Source: Anaeramoeba flamelloides (Eukaryota > Metamonada > Anaeramoebidae). From it: a stretch of DNA of 64,000 nucleotides. The stretch covers positions 2,621,001 to 2,685,000 of the forward strand of contig JANTQA010000008.1 in assembly GCA_027625915.1 (NCBI GenBank). The letters run 5' to 3'. The translations under genes and the position numbers were made by a program. Shown here in pieces: positions 56,560 through 64,000 of the stretch. The notes beneath the pieces are model-generated. The model made no database searches, was not told the origin of the DNA, and saw only the letters and a program-made list of their open reading frames with translations. Position 1 is the stretch's first letter, and the number at the start of each line of letters is the position of its first letter.

Positions 56560-59063
56560 GTTGGTAATCTAAACATTTGATCAATAAATAATTCTTTCTA
56601 AAAATTGAACACTGATGTAATAATACATTTTATCGGTGTAATGACCCAAAAAATACAAATATTTTTTTACATTATTAATTATTTATTGAGATGTCCTAAA
56701 TTATAAATTTATAGGTAATACTCTTTATCTGTCAGCTAATCCAAATGTTAATAATTTTTGACAAATACAATTAAATTTTGAATTGCGTTATAATTTCTTA
56801 TTTATAAATATGTATAAAGATTCAAACTAAGAAATTTTATAAAAATCATCGGAAATTTTCTTTTTAATTTTGGTTATTAAACTTATTTTTTAATATTACT
56901 TTTTTATACCCATTTTTATTATTACATTGTAAAAAAAATTCAACTTTATAAATTGAATTTATTTCTTTACGAGAAATTACCTTAATAAAAGAGTAAAATG
57001 TTCCATTAATCAATTGAAAATATTATTCAAGTATTTTTAGATATCTTTATAATGTCAGATTAAAGTTTCAAAAATCACTATAATTCTTATCAAATCACAA
57101 TATTTTAGATAATCGCCATAACATTAGAGAAAATCGAGATAATCAATAATATGGCGATAATATAATATTTTGCGATATTCTAGAAAATTACGACAATTAT
57201 TTTAAAATCGTGATAAATGCCAAAATATCACTAGCTCAAAGTAAATGGTGATATAATATTTGCTTACTTTTAGTGCAAATTCAAAAATATTTTTAAAAAG
57301 AAAAATTTTATTTGATCAAAAAATAGAACCTTGAAAAAAAAAAATATTATAATAAAAAATAACAAAAAAGATACTTGATTCAATACAGGATAAGGTCAAT
57401 GATAATTCATTGTATTTTCTTTTGATTTAACTTGCAACATATCAACTTATCCTTTATATCAAGGACAATAAGAACTCAAGGTAACTAAATTGTTTCTAAT
57501 AGAAAATTGTTGTCTTCTAAATTGCTGGTGAATAAACGAGCATCTAAAATAAAAGACCTCTCTTGTATTCTTTAAAGAATGTGTTCTGGGATTACAATAG
57601 TTTTCATTTTTTCTCAGACATATAAAAGGTTTGGATAACAATTCAAATTATTACACAATAACCTAAACCGATTAATCACCAATTATTAAGATTTCTTGTA
57701 AAATTGATTTCTTTTCTTATTGTTATTCTTCTTCTCGTACCTTGGTGTTTTGCAGAAAAAACAACTCGAGTTTTTAGATTTTTTTTTTGATTGATCACCA
57801 ATAAGAAGGGAAGATTACTCTTTCTTCTTTTTGGTTATTTAACTTTGAAAGTTAATAACCCCCCTTTTTTAAAAAAATACATCTATTTTATACAAGTACA
57901 TTATTTAAATCGTGACTATTTGTTTGATAATACAATCCAATTGAGATTTTACAATAGGTAAAAAAAAAAAAAAAGGAAAAGAAAACATTATTTTATACAA
58001 TTGCAAAATATCTACCGAATTTTATAAAAATTTATGCCTTTCAAATACCGATAAACACTTGAAGAGACTTTACAGCCCTTTTAAACATTTTCTAATATTT
58101 TGAAACGGGTAAGGTAGTTGTAAAAGTCTCAAAGGGGTGTAAAGTGTTTTTAATTTTTTTAATTTGATTTCAAAAAAATAATTTTCTTTATCACAATTTT
58201 TTTTTTATCGTGATAATATGGATTCTCAAGATTAAATGATTTTTCGTGATAAAATAAGACTAATCGTGTTTTTTTTTTTCATATACCATTTCGATTTTAT
58301 TGTTAATAATCTGATAATATATATTATCTTCAGTACCTCTACTTATTTATTATTTATAATAATCCAATTTGTTTGTTATCAGACATTACATTAATAAAAG
58401 ATATCAAAGTTTCTGATCTTCAATATTTGATATTTTTTGGGGATGTGAAAATTGGTATTCATTTTCTTTTTGATTGAAAAAATCATTTTCATAACTTTTT
58501 TAATTTCAACAAATTTTCCAATAGAAATGAGAAATATCAAACATTGAATTTTTTTGTTTAAAGAAATGTACCTATCCATACTATTTTTTACATTTTTTCT
58601 AAAAATTTTCGTCATACCTTATTTGCACAAAGAAAAGTACTATTTTTTTTTTTTCATTTTTTGAGAATATTTTGATTAACATATTTTTAATTTCAAACAA
58701 TAGGTACCAATTTAATTAGTATTAATATTCCGCTTAATTTTCTATTACCAATTTAGGAATAAAAAAGACTTTAAAAATGATTTTTTGATTTGAAATGTAA
58801 AATAAAAATTCCCCACTTTTTTGGAAATACCATAGTCATTTCAAAAAAATAAACAATAAATTTGTATGAAAAAAAAAGTAAAATTGAAGAATAAAAAAAA
58901 ATATTTCTTCAAAATATTGAAAAAAAAAAAAAAAAAAAAAAAACTAATTTGAAATTATTTTATCTAATAATCAAAAGTTTAATTAAAAATGATAAAAACG
59001 GAAAAAATCTATTTAAATTTTAGGATATCTTATTTCCCCTTAAAAAAGGAAATGATAAAAATA
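56560..59063. other. Intergenic DNA downstream of UTP18
   Basis: No gene is supported. A 170 bp stretch (about 57070-57240) repeats short CGATAATAT, CGTGATAA and CGCCATAA-like words, and CGTGATAA recurs near 58210-58270. This may be a decayed repeat. Minus-strand ORFs at 57459-57641 and 58391-58615 lack recognisable content. Confidence 0.4.
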
Positions 59064-60515
59064 TTACCATTTTTGATAATATACATTCCTATATAAATAA
59101 ACATTCCCAGCATTATTACCAATTACAATTTTCGTAGAATCATTCGAAATATTAAAAGAAGTAACTTTGTTTACATAAGTTTGAGGGTCTGGAAAGTTGG
59201 AAAAAACTGTAAAAGAAGGTATGTGCACGAATCTTAGGGCATTTTTTTTCTCCGAAGATGCCATCATCAGCATTTGCGAGTCGTGGTTAAATTGGAGCAA
59301 ATTTGAGTTTGTTGTTAAATTCATTAATGATTTTAAGGGCTCCCTTTTTTTCGCATTCCAAACGGTCACAACGCCGGACGTCGAACCTGTCGCGTAGTAT
59401 TTTAAATTACCTGAAGCCGCGATTGAAGTGCTATTCATGACACCGATATCTTCAAATTTGTCGATACACTGTCTATTCCTTGCATCCCAAACCAATATTT
59501 CGCCACTTTTCCCTGTCGAGATTAATTTGTTTGTGTTGGGAACAAAAGAAATGGCTTCAGCTGGCATGGGGGGCACCAAGTCTTTGACCCATTGCTTACT
59601 TCTTTGATCGATCATCAAGATGGATCCTGATACGTCAACCAAGCAAATGAGTTTTAAAGGGTCTGAAACACAAAAGCTTTTCAGTTGATCGATTTTTTTG
59701 TTCATTAATTGTGTAATTTTGGAGACATTATCAGATCGTAAATCATAAATGTACATGTGCTGTCTGTCGCCAGCGCAAATGATTTGCTCACCATTTAAGC
59801 AAAACTTTGATTCTTTGATTGGCAAGTCTGAGAATGTAATTTTCTTCAGCATTGTGTTTTTAACTCCATCGCATTGAAACAATCGCAGTGTGCGATCACT
59901 TGATCCAACTGAGCAGATCTCACCACCTGGATGGAAGTCTACAGAGGTGATAACACTTGTGTTTTTTGATTGCCAATTAAGGTCCTTTAGTTTTGTTAAG
60001 GAGATCATTTTTTTGGGTAATTTCTTGGAAAGCCTTAATAAGGAACTGCTTGTGCTTGTTTGGTTAGCAAGAAGATCTTGGTTCGTTTTTGTTTTGTCTT
60101 TGTTTTTAATTTTTGCCCATTTCCTTTGTGGCTTTTTGATTTCGTTTGTTTTTGCTAAATTTTGGTTTATAGTTATTTTTTCACCTTTTAAAGTTTGGGT
60201 TTTCTTTTTTGTTTTTGTTTTTGTTGTTGAATTTTCTTCATTGGTTTTTTCTTGGTTATTTAAACTTTGATCATCATTATTAAAGTCATTAAAATCATCA
60301 TCGTCTTCATCAAACCAAGCAGGTGTTAATTGTTTGTTCGATTTTATATTTATTTTCGAATTTTCATTATTGTTGTCTGATGTTATTTGCTTTGTTTTGA
60401 CACGCTCTGAAAAGGAGCGTGTTGTTTTTGTTTTATTTTTAAATGGTGATCCAAAAAGTAAACTGGTAAGTTCGTTATTTCGGTTCTTAAGTACATTGCT
60501 ATTTTTTTTACTCAT
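59064..60515 (-). CDS. UTP18: U3 snoRNP / SSU processome WD40 protein UTP18
   Basis: A single exon encodes 483 residues. UTP18 belongs to the UTP-B module of the small-subunit processome, which acts on pre-18S rRNA in the nucleolus. The N-terminal ELTSLLFG (15-22) and TPAWFDEDDDD (64-74) match conserved short motifs of the family. Residues about 175-483 are the WD40 propeller, with family wording such as VDFHPGGEICSVGSSDRTLR, LFQCDG, PIKESKF, DLVPPMPAEAI, VWDARNRQCIDKFEDIG and ATGSTSGVVTVWNAK. The linker between (about 75-170) is Lys/Thr/Asn-rich and poorly conserved. The protein ends cleanly after the last blade (LYRNVYYQKW), so it looks complete. The start at 60515 is the first ATG and fits the family N-terminus. 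Confidence 0.93.
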   Translation of the reverse strand: MSKKNSNVLKNRNNELTSLLFGSPFKNKTKTTRSFSERVKTKQITSDNNNENSKINIKSNKQLTPAWFDEDDDDFNDFNNDDQSLNNQEKTNEENSTTKTKTKKKTQTLKGEKITINQNLAKTNEIKKPQRKWAKIKNKDKTKTNQDLLANQTSTSSSLLRLSKKLPKKMISLTKLKDLNWQSKNTSVITSVDFHPGGEICSVGSSDRTLRLFQCDGVKNTMLKKITFSDLPIKESKFCLNGEQIICAGDRQHMYIYDLRSDNVSKITQLMNKKIDQLKSFCVSDPLKLICLVDVSGSILMIDQRSKQWVKDLVPPMPAEAISFVPNTNKLISTGKSGEILVWDARNRQCIDKFEDIGVMNSTSIAASGNLKYYATGSTSGVVTVWNAKKREPLKSLMNLTTNSNLLQFNHDSQMLMMASSEKKNALRFVHIPSFTVFSNFPDPQTYVNKVTSFNISNDSTKIVIGNNAGNVYLYRNVYYQKW

Positions 60516-62656
60516 TCTTAAAGGTGTGATTTGATCTTAATACGGGAAAAGATTATTTTTTATTTGAAGTTTCTTTGTTGTTGTTAATGTTTTTAAAATA
60601 TTCAATAATTCAAAACAAAAAAAATTGTTACAAACAAGAAGAAAAAATGTTTTTTTTAGAGAATAATAACCATGATCGAAATATTCTATATTGTTCTCGT
60701 TTTGATTAGCTGAGTTACTTCATGAAACACAAATAATAAACCGAACATAAGTCTTACGTAATTTTAATTTTTTTATTTTTTGGATTTTCAGAGAATAATG
60801 TCTTTGGGAAACAACAAGATCCTTGTTGAAATTGTAATTCTTTTAATTAGTATTTCATATCAGAGATGGAACTTTATTTTACTTTGAAAAACGAAGCTAA
60901 ATAAATTGTTGAGAAATAATAGTAAGGATTTTCTTTAAGGTGGCAGGAAAATATACCATATTTTTGAAGACACTCTTCAACCGAGACTGTTAAGACAAAT
61001 TATTCATTGTTCAAATAAGCTCTTATGGTTTTTATAATGTTTAATTGATATGAATCCAAATAATCCTTTTTAAATATGGAAACTTTAGATTGTTAAGAAA
61101 ACCAATTCAGATTTGTTTAATGAGTATTCCAAAAATAAAACCTGTAATCAGTTTTTTAAAGGGGATAGATTTTTATTGATTCAGAAAATATCAATAAAAA
61201 CATAAAAAAAAACATGTTTTTGGTTTCTTCAAGTTCTCTTATTATAAAAGAAATTTTTAAAATCAAAGATTAGTGTAAAAATTCACTCAAAAAAAAATAA
61301 AAAACTTTTTGAATATCAATTTTAGTCATTGAAAATACAAAAAATTTCAATAAAAAAATTGAAAATAATTAGAAAAATTTTGGATAAATTTATTTCTGAT
61401 TTACAATTTACTGAAAAGATCAAGATATTTTTTTAAAAAATGATTTAGACTTTGGTATACTAGAAATTTTTGAATTCGATGTTTTCTTTGGACAATAAAA
61501 AAAAAAAAATCATATGTTTTCATCCTCCCAAAACATGTCTTTTTGATAGCTCTTATCTGAAAAAAAAAAAAAAAATAAAAAAAAAAAAAAAAAGAACCCA
61601 CATTGTTTTTTTTATTATTGAAGAACTGTGAATTCCATCCTAAATGTAAAATTCCACTTGAATTTTGTCAAAGTTATCTTTTTAAATTTAAAATATTGTA
61701 AACAATTAGTATTTATAGTAAATAATTTCAGACTATTTTGGTTTAAAATGATTTTTATCATGGATTAGTATTTTTTCAAAAGAAAAAGAACTTTTACTTA
61801 GATCTTGAATTTTTATTTATATGTCAAATTCAAAAATATTTAATGAATGATTTTAAAAAGCAATAAAGGGCTATTTAAAACTTGTAAAAACACAGAATAA
61901 ATAATAAGAGTAAATATAACAGTCTTAAAAAATAAGGTTCTTTTCCAAAAAAAAAAAAGATTTTCGAGTAAAAGTTCTCTCAACCCAAATTAAGATTTTA
62001 GTTAAATATAACAAAACCAATATTGTAATTGATTAGAATTTTGAAATAAATATTGAACCCCAAAATAAAATAAACCCTTTTTATGTAGTATTGTAGTCAA
62101 AAAGTTACTATCAATGATATATTATTATTTGGAATACAGTTGATATTCAGCATTTCACCCTGTTAAATCATTTTATAGTAATTTAACTCTAAAATATTCT
62201 TTTTTTGGAAACAATCGGATTTTTTAAGGCTATCATATCTACTATTGTGTTGTTATTAAATTTTAACTCTGTTTAAAAAAATTTTGACACACCAAAATCA
62301 AAAATAGGCGAAAAAAATCACAATTTATTTTATATTGGGTTTTATTGTTTAGAATCAAGTGTTAAAATATTCATCTGGTGTAGAGATAATTCTAAAGTGA
62401 GCGAATTTGTGCATTATAATCTAAAGAGAGTTTAAATAAACTCAGTTATTGTAAAAATATGAAACCCAATTTAGTTAAATCAAATAGAATAATTTCTCAT
62501 AAAAAAAAAAGAAAATGAAAAAAAAATGAAAAATCAAAGTAACAAAAAATGAAGAATTTATGATTTTCTTTGAAAACAATCTTTAACAACATTTAATTTA
62601 CATTTTACAAATATTTTTAGAGGTAATCATTTTTATCTTGTAAAAATAAATATATA

Positions 62657-63203
62657 AACTCCATGTCACTCAAAGTGGCCCAGCCAAAAATGAAAAATTC
62701 AATTTTTTTAGAATCAAACAAAATCCAATAGTTTCGAAATAAGAACTATAATAAAATTATGATTAGGGTTTATATTCATAAAAGAAATAACTAAACAAAC
62801 CTTAAATTTTGCAAAAAAAAAAAATGATTTTAAAAAAATTTCTTTGGAATCTTTCATTTGAACGGTTCTTGCAAAAATACTCAATTTCTCTGGAAATTTT
62901 AAAAAGTTGATAATATGATTGTAAAATATATGAATTTTTAAAGGAATTACAAAGCCTCAATTTTCTTAATTTTAATTTAGAGTTATAAAGGATTATTTTT
63001 TAAAATTTAACTTATAACAAAAAAGTAAGAAAAAGAAAAAAAAAAAAAAAGGAAAATACGTAGAAAAAAATATTTTACAAAATGAGAAAAAATGATTTTG
63101 ATCTAAAAATTGAATATTTATTTTGAGAAGAATAATGAATTAAATAAATAGAATGTCCATCCTTTATTCAATAAAACAGGCCGCCTCTGACTGAAAAAGA
63201 GTT
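62657..63203. mobile_element. Family A-type MITE, copy A3 (variant)
   Basis: It starts AACTCCATGTCACTCAAAGT and ends CTCTGACTGAAAAAGAGTT, flanked by TA at 62655-62656 and 63204-63205. It is shorter (547 bp) than A1/A2 and its interior differs, but a segment (AAAAAATGATTTTGATCTAA ... TTGAGAAGAATA) matches 32.0-32.1 kb. It holds no family B element and no ORF. Confidence 0.65.
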
Positions 63204-63589
63204 TAGATAATTTTATATACAGCTTGATTTTAAAATAATAAACTTTTTTTAGTAACAACTTCAAAAGAGATTTAACTTAGAAGAGACAATCTACTGGGAA
63301 TAATTTGGAAAGAACCAGTGGAAATATCAATAAAAAACAATTTATTGAAATTTTCCAAGAATCTCACATATTTTAATTTATTTCTTACCCAAAACTGATA
63401 ATGTATATTCAAATAAACGTTTGAAAATTTTAACCTTCCTTTTTTATTTTAAGAATTTTTTTTACCTTGGTTTTAAATAAAACATTGTATTCGTCGAAAT
63501 AGGAAAAAAAAATTCGTAAAATTAGTCAAACTCCAATATTTTCTTTGTCAAAGGATGTTTTAAAATAGATGATTCAGATTTATAAAATG

Positions 63590-63760
63590 ATATTTGAAAA
63601 ACAAAGGAGAAATTTTTTCAACTTGGTTTACAATTTACTTTTTGTAAGAAAGCCTCCAATTTACAACCTAATTCTTGGGAAATACTGTTTGTAAAGGAAA
63701 AGGATAAATAAGGAAAATGAATTGAAAATATTTTCTCCTTTAGTATTTGGATTTATCTAA
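63590..63760. mobile_element. Degenerate family B copy B6
   Basis: TGATATTTGAAAAACAAAGG at the left and TCTCCTTTAGTATTTGGATT at the right are decayed inverted ends. The interior CCAATTTACAACCTAATTCTTGG parallels copy B3. No target duplication survives. Confidence 0.45.
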
Positions 63761-64000
63761 TGGAAATCTAAATAATAATTAATTTATATTTTTATAGATT
63801 TATCAAAATCATTATAATTTTGAATAGGGAACAGAAGAAAAGACTAATTAACTACCTTAAAAAAAAAATCTATTTTCAAAAACTTGTTAAACATCTCATT
63901 TTCAAAAAAGTACACAATTTAAAGAATTTTAAGTGTGATAAAATAGAGGACTCTCAAACTTCTTTCCAATTTCTCAATTTTTTACAATCATTTTTTCTGT

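Larger units (their letters stand above)
60516..64000. other. Intergenic DNA with family H, A and B relics
   Basis: No gene was recognised. The stretch contains family H copy 3 at about 62360-62490, family A copy A3 at 62657-63203 and a degenerate family B copy at about 63590-63760. A minus-strand Phe-rich ORF at 61401-61601 is translated homopolymer DNA. Confidence 0.5.

Noticed and set aside
57070-57240. CGATAAT-like word cluster as a regulatory array
   Set aside because: Spacing is irregular and the words are short; chance in AT-rich DNA cannot be excluded.
1-64000. tRNA, rRNA or CRISPR features
   Set aside because: I looked for box A/box B patterns, conserved rRNA words and regularly spaced direct repeats and found none; the only short perfect tandem array is the 9 bp repeat at 33405-33458.

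Overview
The window is eukaryotic nuclear DNA from a strongly AT-rich protist. It carries nine supported protein genes, well separated and on both strands. Eight are conserved or partly recognisable eukaryotic genes and one is an uncharacterised Lys/Asn-rich protein. Introns are GT-AG; every exon joint I propose restores the reading frame, and in the conserved genes it also restores a conserved motif. TAA, TAG and TGA all end genes here, so the code looks standard. The Asn/Lys/Glu-rich proteins, kelch-BTB gene and giant PH-like gene recall anaerobic amoebae such as Anaeramoeba, or dictyostelids. That placement is inference only; no rRNA or other marker is present.

Layout: 3010-4936 (-) kelch plus two BTB domains, LZTR1-like. 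11711-18627 (+) a 2222-residue protein with an N-terminal calponin-homology domain, a string of PH-like modules and a long Lys/Glu/Gln coiled coil. 21824-26103 (-) TAF12, split by a 3.7 kb intron. 29577-34548 (-) NAA10, the catalytic subunit of NatA, split by a 3.55 kb intron. 35570-36283 (+) MOB4/phocein lacking its zinc ligands. 41994-43078 (+) a Lys/Asn-rich, probably nuclear protein. 47444-49156 (+) a membrane-anchored GH32 fructan/sucrose hydrolase. 52553-53746 (+) proteasome subunit beta-6. 59064-60515 (-) UTP18. The genes do not form one pathway: they cover transcription initiation, N-terminal acetylation, STRIPAK-type signalling, protein degradation and ribosome biogenesis, plus one carbohydrate enzyme.

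Most of the rest is non-coding AT-rich DNA with many small mobile-element relics. I recognise three TIR families. Family A is about 550-700 bp with core TTCAGTCAAAGGGG. Family B is about 165 bp with ends CTGGTATTTGAA. Family C is about 195 bp with ends CAGT. All appear to duplicate TA. There are also a non-LTR retrotransposon relic with several 3'-end fragments, an 868 bp foldback with nearly identical arms, and a 413 bp palindrome with a family C element exactly at its centre. NAA10 and TAF12 each have one multi-kilobase intron, directly before the last exon and filled with such relics; the other introns are about 90-540 bp. No tRNA, rRNA or CRISPR array was found.
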